Source: Owenia fusiformis (taxonomy: Eukaryota > Annelida > Polychaeta > Sabellida > Oweniidae). Taken from it: a DNA stretch of 64,000 nucleotides. The notes under the pieces are model-generated. The model had not been told where the DNA came from. It did not search any database and saw only the letters and a program-made list of their open reading frames with translations. The stretch covers positions 11,073,598 to 11,137,597 of the forward strand of contig CAIIXF020000001.1 of NCBI GenBank assembly GCA_903813345.2, read 5' to 3'. Shown one piece after another: positions 1 to 11,700 of this stretch (its first letter is position 1; every line of letters starts with the position of its first letter). Position numbers and translations under genes: made by a program.

Positions 1-905
1 TATACAAAATTTTGAAGCAAACAATTAAAGTGTAGTGTCAGAATCGCAAAAATAAGTTAAAACTATAAATTTGACCTAGATTTTGACCTAGGCATTTTGG
101 TGACCAAATTGTGAAGCTAGCTAGCTTTTGAGGTCCCTTTCTTTTATAGGCTTTCATTATGTGAAGCTGTTTTCAGTCTTTATCTCGTATTTTACACTTC
201 AAAAAAATCTTTTTTCCCATTGCCATAACATGGGGCACCAAATTTAGCGATTTTTGAGCTTTCAAAACGACATAAATTCCAAACCAAAAGTCGGATTGAA
301 ATTTGGATTGCAGATTTGGATTCCTGAGAAAATTCTACCCTTAATTCATAACTCATACGTTAAATTTGGAGAACTTTTTAGTTTGACCTACTTTTCGGAC
401 ACCATATCTCAAAAGTGGGTCAAAATACTTTCTGACGGCAAAAGGCTTACACTATTAGCACACTCTTGGCTACATGTATACAAATTTTCGAAGAATATAA
501 TTAATCTGTAGTGTCAGAATCGCAAAAATAAGGAAAAACTTTGAATTTGACCTAGATTTTGACCTAGGCATTTTGGTGTCCAAATTTTTATGAAAAGAAG
601 GTCTTGTGGTCCCTTTCTTTTATGGGCTTCCATTATGTTTAGTTGTGCTTAGTCCATATCTCGTATTTTACACTTCAAAAAAATATTTTTTCCTATTGAA
701 TTAACATGGGGCACCAAATTTAACGATTTTTGAATTTTCAAAACGCCATAACTTCTGAACCGGAAGTCACATCGAAATTTGGTTTTCAGATTCGGAATCC
801 TGAGAAAATTTCCCATAAGACTAATATCCTGGACATTGGATTCGGTGAAATTTTTTTTGGACCTCGTTTTCGGACACTGATATCTCGAAATCGGTTTGAG
901 ATACC
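1..905. repeat. Two-unit tandem repeat, about 476 bp period
   Basis: The motif tgtagtgtcagaatcgcaaa occurs near 31 and again near 507. The surrounding text, including the repeated tgacctagattttgacct stretch and the catggggcaccaaattta stretch, recurs with the same spacing. The units are diverged and carry scattered substitutions, and the second is slightly truncated. Short open frames here are not conserved between units, so I see no gene. The stretch lies inside an intron of the minus-strand RPL7 gene and is probably an old anonymous repeat. Confidence 0.7.
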
Positions 906-1200
906 AAAAAACTAAATCGACCCTAGGTTTTCTACTTTTTTATGAGGAACACAATGAAAAAAACCAGGATCAAAAATATTGAAGGACGACCGAGATAATG
1001 GGAAAAAGTGACAAAGTACTGGATTTGACCTAGTTCTTGACCTTTGACCTAGATAAAAATTTGACCTAATTTCCCAGAAAGCCGGATACAGTCTTAAGTT
1101 AACCATGTAAGTTGGATTAAGTAAGCTGTTATAGTTGACGAGAAATCTGGTAAGGAGGAAGAAAAAAGAATAATAATAATAAGAAAACAGGCAAAAACAA

Positions 1201-1229
1201 TAGACTCCAGATTTTCAATCTGGAGTCTA
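1201..1229. repeat. Short perfect hairpin
   Basis: Arms of about 13 bases (tagactccagatt and its complement) surround a 3-base loop. No U-tract or RNA family signature was recognised. Confidence 0.5.
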
Positions 1230-1472
1230 ATTATTGAGTCCGAAATTCCCGGGAAAATGTGCACACATGTTCTTTTTCGTTCAGTGTACTCTTCAAAATC
1301 GGGGGTGAGTCCTGACCTAGAAAAAACATGTTTCATTTCTGTGCAAATCAAACATCTACATAGAGCATTTTGTATCGTTTTCAAGCAAAACGGGCTGAGA
1401 TTTTGATGTGATTAAAACTTTGATTTTTTTCAATTTCAATTTTCACTTTGGGAAATTTTTCTGTCAAAGTCT

Positions 1473-1558
1473 AATGCGTGGCGCTGTTAATAAATGTGTG
1501 GCGCGCAATAAATCAGCGTGGCGCAGCCACAATGTGCGTGGCGCGAGCGCCACGCATT
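1473..1558. repeat. Small GC-rich inverted-repeat element
   Basis: The ends aatgcgtggcgct and agcgccacgcatt are inverted copies of each other. The interior repeats gtggcgc four or more times in otherwise AT-rich DNA. It looks like a miniature element or a short repeat cluster, with no coding potential. Confidence 0.45.
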
Positions 1559-1875
1559 TTTCAGTCAGGGAGAACACAGTATTCATTTATAATAGTTTAC
1601 AATGGGTCAGGAAATGACCATTGTGTCATCAATGATTATATGGCTCTGTACCTTTCCTTGATAACAGTTCTTTTCTGAAAAGAGACACCTCAACATTCCC
1701 AAATAAGATCAACTGATGCTGGTGATGTATGGAAAAGTTACTTTTAGTATTTCCTGTTTCTGGGTCACAACTGTAAGTGAAACAACATAGCATGATTCAT
1801 GGCTAAGTTCAAGACCAGCTTGTCAACAAGGTAACCAACAAATAACTAGTTCAAAGAAAGCGTTCTAAACCGTAC

Positions 1876-2450
1876 CTTCTTAGCTACAACAGCAGCCTTG
1901 GCTCTCTTTGCCCGTGATTCGGCATTCTGCTTACGCTTCTTGAGCAGAGACTCTGGCACCTGCGGCAATTTTTTTGCACTGGAATACAAAAACATAAAGA
2001 CATGAAGTATGAGAAAACATGAATCTATTTGATGACATCATGATGTGATGTTGAACAGCCAAGCATATAAAAACAGAACTCGAAAAACAATAAAATGTAG
2101 GAGACCTACTTCTAATACAAACAATATGAGTGAAATGAATATGCAGCATAGTGCTGCGTATCCATGCTTAATGACTTATAAACAAAACTTGAAACCTACA
2201 TAGCATATGATGTCAAACTGATGGTTGAAAAGGGGAAAAATAAAAATATTTAAATTTTTGACTAAGGGTTGAAACGATAATGGGTGTGTTGTGACTTGGT
2301 AGAAGTATACTGAGGGAAAATAATATGTGATCCTTGTCAATAAATGATTGAAGAAAACAATGAATGGTCAATTTTTAACCAACGACATCAGACAAGATGC
2401 AGATTGGATGGATATTGCCAGAATAATTCGGTAAAGTACCTGTCTGCCAT
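1876..2450 (-). CDS. RPL7: Ribosomal protein L7 (eL7/uL30 family), 5' end only
   Basis: Component of the 60S ribosomal subunit. Exon 1 (2450 down to 2440) encodes MAD plus two bases and ends at a gtac donor. Exon 2 (1978 down to 1876) follows a ttccag acceptor and ends before a gtacgg donor. Joined, they give 38 residues beginning MADSAKKLPQVPESLLKK and continuing with a Lys/Arg/Ala-rich stretch ending VVAKK. The xLPxVPESxLKK block and basic tail are typical of the N-terminal extension of animal L7, and an intron a few codons after ATG is usual for this gene. The codon split across the intron (AG|T) is in frame. The rest of the protein was not found in 1-1875, so intron 2 runs past the left edge. 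Identification rests on the N-terminal extension only, since the ribosomal core domain is outside the window. Confidence 0.85.
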
Positions 2451-2475
2451 ATTGCCTGATTAGAAAAGGTCGTGC
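2451..2475 (-). promoter_or_regulatory. TOP-type transcription start and short 5' UTR of RPL7
   Basis: On the minus strand the sequence CCTTTTCTAATCAGGCAAT directly precedes the ATG at 2450. A C followed by an uninterrupted pyrimidine run is the 5' terminal oligopyrimidine signature of ribosomal protein mRNAs, which puts the start near 2468-2469 and gives a UTR of about 18 bases. TOP mRNAs are translationally controlled through mTOR/LARP1 in animals; that it applies here is inference. Confidence 0.7.
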
Positions 2476-2788
2476 ATCCGGGTATTTGTAAAAACTCAAA
2501 CTTAGATAAGAACGAAACAAATAATTTCCAGCATTTTGAACATATTTGTTGATGAAAATAAATCAAAATATTAATTTTACAGTAAACTTTGATAATACCT
2601 TATAGTAAATAAAATTAAAACGAGATAAACGTGTCAATTTTCAATCATAATTTGTCATATTCGTTTCACCAAATGCCGTCTTCTGAAAGGTCAAGGATGC
2701 TGAAATTTTTTTAAATGTGAACTTTGTTTTCGCTCTTTTACATATTGTTTCTACTCTATAAGTTTAGCGTACACCAACAAGAAGCAAG
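2476..2788. promoter_or_regulatory. Intergenic region between divergent RPL7 and SDR genes
   Basis: About 310 bases separate the RPL7 start from the first SDR ATG. The two genes point away from each other, so this stretch probably holds both promoters. It is AT-rich, and I see no clear TATA box or other unambiguous element. Confidence 0.4.
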
Positions 2789-5700
2789 ATGAATATATTG
2801 CTAGAACTGTTGATGACACTTTTTAAAGTGTTTTCAGCATTATTTTGGGCAAGTGTACACTTCTTCATCCCACCACCTCAAAAGTCAGTGAAGGGAGAGA
2901 TTATTTTGATAACAGGTTAGCAGAACTCGGCTAAGCAAGGAGGATTGGCTCCCAGGATCAAAACTATATTTTCCGACAATGAAAACGTCAAAGTGTCATT
3001 ATTTTCTGAAGTTGTAAACTCAAAATAAACAGTTAAAAAGATTAGAACCTCGATCATTTCTTGTGAGTCTTGGAGTTTTTTGTGTGTAATAAGACCAAAA
3101 TTCACTATTCAGATATTAAAGTAAACAAAATAAATGGCGGCTGTGTTCAAGTTTTGTTATCATGACATGCCCATGGCAAAAATATCGATGTTGCATTCTG
3201 GGGGCCAATCCTCCTTGGCCAATAGCTTATTCTAAATGCCAATATGATTTTTTAGAATTTTAAAGACGATCCTGGCACCCAGCACTAGGTTATGAAGGTG
3301 AAATCAGTACTGTCAAGTGTCAACCCCTAAAGATTTTCTCGCGGGACAGATTTTTTAGACCCAGTGCCCAAAATTCGCGGGATTTTGCGGGACATCTACT
3401 AAATTTGCGGGACATTTAAGGGATTTGCGTGATTGCGCTAATAGGAGATCCTTTTTTTATCAAATTCGCGGGATTTCGCGGAACCATTTGAGGGACAAAC
3501 ACCCTAATTGCGGGACAGTTAACAGGTGTACCACCAAAAACTTCATAGAGGGACAGATTTTTTAGACAAAGTGCCCTAAATTTGCGGGATTTCGTGGGAC
3601 ATCCACCTAAATTTGCAGGATGTCCCGGGACATTCAAGGGATTTGCGTGATTGGGACTAATGTAAAAGCGTGTAGAAGTACTTAAATCAAACTTTCAGAT
3701 ACTGATTAATCAAATATAATGCACCGTTACATTGTAACTTAAATAAACGTCAACACAATTTCACAAAATACGCATAGGAATAATAAACTTTATTGTAATT
3801 TATCAAAAACAAAAACCATGCTTCAGGTGTGATTACCGTAATCTAACACGAAATTCAAAAATTCGGAACAATACTTTGCACTTCTGGCGTCGTGACCAAC
3901 TATGAAACGCTTACCCCCATAATGTTATATATTAAAATGTACCTATTCATATACTGTAGGCATGGGCTTTCAATTGAAAGCCCATGATATAGGGGTTCGA
4001 TTAATCTACATCAAATTATAGGGAATGAGGTTAATTTTCTAGATAGGGTTTGTATAAAAAACCAGGTACCGGGTAGTAAATCCTCCATGCTGGGTTCAAA
4101 CTTGGTACCCGGTCGAAAAAAAACCAAAAAACGAAATATATGAATACACAATATAATTAGATCATTAGAAAACGTGTAAGATTTGTTTTGAATTTACAAA
4201 AATGTATGTAACTTCCTTCAAAATTGAGCTAGAAGCTTCAAATAAAAAGCATTTTAAGGCTCTTCTTCCATTGGTAATGAAGGGGGGGGGGTGCGATCGC
4301 ACCCCCTCCTGGCTACGCCAATGACATTGTAAGACGATTTGAAAAACAAGACAAATCAATCTTACTCTATTTTCAATAGTTCGTATGTTGGTACGTGAAT
4401 TGTTTTGATTATGATTTAAATCTGTAAATAGCTATCGTTGCTTTAGCAGAGAGGTGACGTGATTTAATTTGCATGATGCAACGTGTAAGATTTTGATTAT
4501 TAATCATAATTTAAGTTATCCCAATTTATGACAAAATGTCCACTGAATTGTAAATTGTTATGTCTTACAAAGGAGAGGGTGCGATGGTGCGATCGCACCC
4601 CCCCCATAACCAATGAAAATATGGCCATAACGATAGAGGAAGAAAAGTGCCTTAAAATATGCTTTTTATTTGAAGCTTCTAGCTCAATTTTGAATCATGT
4701 TACATACATTTTTGCAAATTCAAAACAAATCTTACACGTTTTCTCATAATCTAATTATGTTATATATTCGTATTTTTCGTTTTTTGGGTACCCGTTTTTT
4801 TGACCGGGTACCGGGTACCAAGTTTGAACCCAGCATGGAGGATTTACTACCCGGTACCCGGTTTTTTATACAAACCCTTTCTAGATATCAGCGTACATTT
4901 ATTGTAACTCGCGTTTGCTAACATTTGCTCAGTTCTGAGATGAAGGCCACACGGGTAGTAAAAAGGCCAATGTTGGAACTATTTGTGACCTACATCCCTA
5001 TTTTCGTAATTGAAATGAAAGTTGAACCCTTCCCCTTTATTTTGATACCAAACAACAGCATGCTAGGTACTTAAAATTAGGTAAACTTTACTCCTCAAAA
5101 GTGCAAAAACTTAGCTTCTTATATAAGATAATCAAAATATAGGTGATTGCAACAATTTCGGAAATTCGCGAAGGTCAAAGCCACATTTTGCGGGACTTCG
5201 CGGGACAATGCGGGACACGCGAATTAGCCTAATTTTGATCAAATTCGCGGGATAATCCCGCCAATCGCGGGACACTTGACAGCTCTGTGAAATTCCCCTA
5301 TCATATTTTCTTGCGCATGTGTCTCATGATTCGATTGGTCCATTCATGGAATAAGGTTCTCCACTTCTATTTTATGAATTTTGCAATCATCTTATACATA
5401 TTCAGTATTATCTGGCCAGAATAGCAAGATTGAGGTTTGAATTATTAATCCCTATATCATTTAGGATGTTTTCTCACATGACTAGTCTGCGACTCGATAA
5501 AGAAGAATTATCAAAGCTCATCAAGAATGGACGATCTTGCACAGGTACTCATATAAGAACCTTCATATCTCAGGTGTGTATGACTGCTAAAACTTTCGTG
5601 ACCTCTTGATACAAATCAATGTAAAGCATCATGTTCACTGTTCACAGGAATTTGTCAAGAGTAAAATACTATAGAAGTCAATGAACAAACATCAACTAGA

Positions 5701-8700
5701 AAGCACTTATAGACGACAAGGGATCATTTACTTTAGTCTAACATGTATGACTTTTACTTTCTTGTGATTTTTATAGAAAGATTATAGTCATTTTCTGTGG
5801 TAGTGTTATTTTGAGGCCATGCTTCAAAAATAAAGGCAGAGATTATCGATTCAAGATATACGAGGTTACACTGTAATGTTGTTGTAACCTTGCCTGATTT
5901 CATTGGTCAGAATCTCCCCTCATGATGTCTGTCATCTACCCCTTGTTTAACAAACTCTTGATACATGTCTCAAGTACACATGTAACCTGTACATGGGCTA
6001 CATGTAGTATAGGCTCTAGCGTATAGGTGCAAGAATTTTGATATCTAGAGAAGCATCACAAATGATATTTGTTCCAGGTGGGGGCAGTGGTATAGGGCGC
6101 CTTCTAGCACAGCGACTTGCGAAACTTGGTGCTACAATTGTGATATGGGACATCAACAAAGAAGGCAATGAGGAAACTGCAAGGCTTATTACAGAGAATG
6201 GAGGAAAGGCACATGCATATATTTGTGATATAAGGTACAAACAAGTTCATCATTCCAAGATGAGATGTGATCATAATTACTATGTTGGTATAGTCAGACC
6301 ATCCATAACAAGTCAACATCAACAAATTATTTTTTCTGTGTTGTACTTGTATTTCCTCGTAAGACACACTGATGGTGATACCAGTCCTATATCGATTGAT
6401 GATATATATTGATATAATCCTTGAGAACATTTTGTACAGGTTGAAACTTTATTCATGCTGGATAATTTTATCAAAGTTTTGAACAGTGTACCAGTATATA
6501 CATTTGAGGATAGATCTGTGGGGGACTAAGGTCAAAAATGTATATTTATTATTTTTTCCCCTCATTTTCAAAAGGAGAAAATGAACTTTGCAAGGATGAA
6601 GGTTTCAAATTTTTCATTTTCAGATCTGCCTCCTGTATAATAGAAACTATTCCGAGACAACATTTACAGGTATATGGCGGCGGTCTGAAAAAGGATTTTA
6701 TTCCAGTAGTTTCACAAATATTTCCATTTCAGTAATAATTCAGAAATCTCAGTATGCAGTGAGACAGTGAAGAGAGAGGTGGGTTGTGTCAGTATGCTCA
6801 TAAACAATGCTGGCATCGTGAGTGGGAAGAAGTTCATAGACACAACTGAAAAGGACATTGTAAAGACATTTGAGGTGAACACATTTGCGCATGTTTGGGT
6901 AAGTGATTGCTGGCTGGTTCTATTTGCATGTTCATATTCTATAGTTCATGAAAACATAAAGAATGAAATCCTGTACAGCATTGAATCTAAAACGATTTGT
7001 TTATATAAAGGTCATTCAATAGTATGCCATTTGAGTTTCAGATAGATTCAACCAACATTTTTTCATTAATCATTAAATCAAGTGTTTATTGGAAGTTTAT
7101 GATATGGACGGTCGAGGGCTATTGGCAGCCTGATCCAAGCAAAATGAAGAATGGCAAGGGTGACATCTATTCTGTCAGCTTTTATTCAGCTATATAGAAA
7201 CTATACTTTTAAGACCTAAAATGTTTGTGTTTCAGGCAGCCAAGGCATTTCTGCCAGACATGATTAAGAACCAACATGGTCATATAGTGAACATTGTCAG
7301 CTCTGCAGGATATATTGGTATATATTTTATTTTTATGGATGATTGAAAATTAAATGAAAATTTTGAAAAAATGAAACGTTCATTGTAATCATACCGACTC
7401 ATAAAATAAGCTATGATGGTAGCATATCTACATTTTGACAGAAAAACTGACTTATGCTGGCACCCATATAAACAGAACAGTACTAGAATTTATTTTATTT
7501 CGTTACAATTATATTTTTATGTCACCACCATGGCATCTTCAACTTTTTTATGGATGATGTTCAGCATCTGGTTGGTGTTTGGACTTCGGCATCATGTTAA
7601 TACCTTGTTATACTGATGTAGCAATATTAGTTTGCATATGTATAATGCATTTATTCAATTTATCTTATTCAGGGGCTTTGTAACGCACATTTGATCAAAA
7701 TTTTCAATTGCCATCTTGATTTTCTTCTCTTGCACTCAGCCTTTAGAGTTAAATAATGATCTACATCTAGGCCATCAGCTTCACCCCAAAATTTAGCTTA
7801 TCGGTACCAAGTTAGGGGAATAATGCTCATCATGATTTTTGGCAAGGTAAATACCTCCAGAGTAAGAAAATATGTGATAGCATTGCAGGAGTGGTAGCTT
7901 ATGGGTGTTATCGCCCATTTTTCAAAGTGGCTGCTATTGCGCTTTTTACCAAAAAAAAAGAAATCATATCTTAGTATAATGAGAGGCAAAAACAGTGATT
8001 CTGAAGTCTATTTCTGGGTTTTAGGGGTCAAGGATTTCATTTATGTCAAAATCTAAGTCATCAAAAAATTGCTTTACATGGAAATCCAAGATGGCCACCA
8101 AAATGGGTCTCAAAACAAATTTGTTACTATTGATATAAGCTAAAAAAGCTCAAAGAACGGTTAAAAAGTGACTTTGGAGACCATGAATAGGTTTTAGAGG
8201 CTGAGGATTTTATTTGAGTCTAAATTTAAGTAATAATAGAAATCCTCCATATGAAATGCCAAGATGGCCACCAAAATGAGTGCCAAAATGAATATGTAAA
8301 CTATTTATATAAACTCAAAGAACAGTTAAAAAGTGCTTTTGCAGACCATGATAGGGTTTTAGAGGTTAATACAGATTCCATCCATGGATAAATCTAAGTG
8401 ATTACAGAATACCTTTATATAGAAATTTGAAATGGCTGCCAAAATGGCCAAACATATGGCTGCTAAAATGAATTTATACGCACATAGAAAAGTTAGAAAA
8501 GTAATGTACGTAATAGATATCTGAAACTAGGTTTCAGGGGAAAATAGTTTCAATTTAGCCTTACTTTAACAAAGTCATCTTGACCTTTCCTCATACTTAA
8601 ATCCAAAATGATCACCAAAATGGCTGCCAAAATGAATATTAACATGTACATACATGTATATCTATAAGCATTAACAGAGGATGTTGGCAAGTGATTGTGG

Positions 8701-11700
8701 TATCTTTGACTAGTTAACTAGGATCTAGGGATTGAGGATTTCAGTTACCACTGAAATTTTTTCTTTTTACTTTAAAGCGGCTCTAAGGTCTGTGGAGAGA
8801 AAAATGGAGAAATTTTACCTTTTCTGAGCTATCGGGGTGAAGTTTGGTCCAACATCTTCTTCCTTATTCCTATTTTATAAAAATGTATGCATATGGCAAT
8901 ATTCATCAACCAGTAGAACTGGCAAATCGTTTAGAATCTACAATTCCATACAAGGAGTCCCACTCATAGATAATTCTTTCCAAGTCGACGTCGAAACACC
9001 TAGCGGGTGAAATTGAAACTAATTTTTCTGGCTGCTCGAATCGATAAAATCTCTGATAGTGTGAGTCTTTTTATGAAATCTTTCTGATAGAAAACACTTA
9101 ATTAATATTAGAAAGCATTAAATGTTGAATCCGAAGCGTAATCTGAAATAAAAGTGAAAAAACATTGCGCGGACGTCAGAGAAAAACTTCCGGTTTAATA
9201 AAAAATGGCGGACGTCGAAGGAGAAATTATGACGAAGAATTAGAGGATTTTCCTTTGCCATTATCGATCGTTATAAGGTATGTGCACAAATTCTAGTAGC
9301 ATACATGGAAAATAGATACATTTTTAAAGGCAACAACATATTCAAAGCTTTCATTTTACGATAGGCCCAGGATCATTGGATACGACTCGGCAATCGATAC
9401 TCCCACTTTAATTGTTAAATTGTTGTCTTGATGAAAATCAAAGATGGCTGCCAAAATCGCTGCCAAATTGGCTGTTGGTTAAGTTTTTTCCTATTTTCTA
9501 GCTTATTTCTCTCTTTATCTGTTATAGCCTCTATATTTTTCAGTGTTCTTTGTTGTTTTCATTTTTGTCTTTGTTTTTGTTTTCTTTCTTCTGTTTTCTT
9601 TGCTGCCTTTCAATTTTCTTGTTTTATTTGTGTTTTCTCATTTGTATTGTCTTTGTTTTTTTTCATTTTCTTTGTTTTTCTCTTTTTCTTTTTTCTTGGA
9701 ATTAGAGTCAATTAGAGCTTTCGGGATACACCAAAATTTAACTTGGTCCATTGTCACACAATACTAAAATACTTAATAACCATTTTTGGGTGTGTGTTTG
9801 TTTGAGATTATTGGAACCAAAGTTGCCTATCTACTCACAGGTAACCTTTGCAAGTTACCCCTTCTTACTCTGTTGATGTTGCTCTTTCTCCTCAGCCTCT
9901 GTTGTTGTAATGGAAGTTACATAGTTGGAAAAGTCATAGAACAACACCAAACTGAAAGCATGAGACTTTGAACCAACTCCCTACATGGCTAAGGTCAATA
10001 GCTTTCATTCATTTTTCTAGTTCCCACAGATGCTGTTGATATTTTTAAGAAACTCATCAAAATATTTCCCTAGATACTCAATTCTCTCATCATGGATAGT
10101 ATGAATAATTGTACATTAGCTGCCTTTGTATACCATTCAGCTGAAAAGATTACCTGGATTGCACTAAATACATGCCCAATTGGCCATCATCTCGAGGCCG
10201 CTTAGAATCCGTTGTGCTCCAGGGAATGACTAGATCATAACAGTGATGATGTCCATAAAGGCTTGGCAAGAAGGATGTTTTGTGTCATCATTCACTTTGA
10301 GACCTCTTTACTTGGACTCTTCTGCTTTCACAATCCAGTTCATTGCTGTTTGCGATGAAAAGGGTACAATTGAGATGGTACATCCCATCACGGCCATCTT
10401 GGATATTCAAATAAATGTATTCCAAAATTACTTATTCTTTTGGCAGCCATTTTGGTTGCCATCCTGAATATCCAAATAAAATAATTATTTGATGACTAAG
10501 TTTTAGACATAATTAAAGTTCTCGACCATTGAAACCTAGACATGGTCTCCAAAATCACTTTGAACATATATTAATAGTAACATATTCATTTTGGCAGCCA
10601 TCTTCGATTTCCACATCAAGTTATTCTTTGATGACTAAGACATAAAATCATTGATCCCCTAACACTTTCATGGTCTACATTTTCATTTTGGTGGCCATCT
10701 TGGATTTCCATATAAAGCAATTATTTGCTGACTTAGACTTAAATGAGGCATAAATGAAATCCTTGACCCCTAAACCCTTTCATTGTCTACAAAATTGCTT
10801 TTCATCTGTTCCTTGAGCTTGCATATATATCAATACTGTAATAACATATTCTTTTTGGCACCTATTTTGCGGCCATCTTGGATTTCAATATAAGGTAATC
10901 CTTTGATGACATAGCTTAAGACATTTATAAAATCTTTATACTCTAAAACCTCTTCTAAAACTCTTCAAAATCATGTTGAAACGTTTTTGAGCTTGTATCA
11001 TTAGTACATATTTGTTTTTGAACCAAATTTGGCGGCCATCTTGGATTTCCATATGAATTAATGTTTCGATGACTTGGATTTAGGCAAAACTCAAATCATT
11101 GACCCCTAAAACCCCAAATTAGACCCTAAAATCACTGATTTTGCCTCTCAGTATGCTTAAATATAACTTCTTTTATTGGGTAGCAAGTGCACCAGCGGCC
11201 ATTTTGAAAAATGGGTGATACCACCTATTAAGCTACCACTTCTGCAATGCTATCACATATTTTCTTACTCTAGGGGTCTAGACCTTCCCAAAAATCACCA
11301 TGGCCATTATTCCCCTGATTTGGTACCGACCAACCCCCCAGGCTGATCGCCTAATCTCTGAAACATTCATATTAGTTACGCTACACACTATAATATTTTT
11401 CTCCAGGTGTCAATGGTTTATCAGACTACTGTGCCTCTAAGTTTGCTAGTGTTGGCCTCACTGAGTGCCTTGACCTTGAACTCCACTTTGCTGGCCATGA
11501 CTACATCAACACCACCCTTGTATGCCCCTACTATATAGACACTGGCATGTTTGCAGGATGTCAAACAAGGTAAATAATGGTATAATTAAGAAATATAGAC
11601 TGAAGAGCAGGGGTAATATTGTTGAATACAACCCCCCTCGCTAGGCACAAATGTTTCTGTACCCTGAAGTGAGGGGTTCGAAAGCTTTTGTGCCTAGCTC

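Noticed and set aside
1094-1384. Search for further RPL7 exons on the minus strand left of 1876
   Set aside because: None of the frames here resembles the basic alpha-helical or core L7 region, and none has matching phase-0 acceptors, so the remaining exons must lie beyond the left edge.
4165-4921. Short frames sharing [10 protein letters not shown] on both strands
   Set aside because: They mirror each other because they lie on opposite arms of the foldback palindrome. They recur only with the element in copy B.
9428-9767. Hydrophobic Phe/Leu/Ser-rich open frames
   Set aside because: They arise from a T/C-rich low-complexity tract in the core of the 3.6 kb inverted-repeat element. Two frames are open at once, as expected for such composition.
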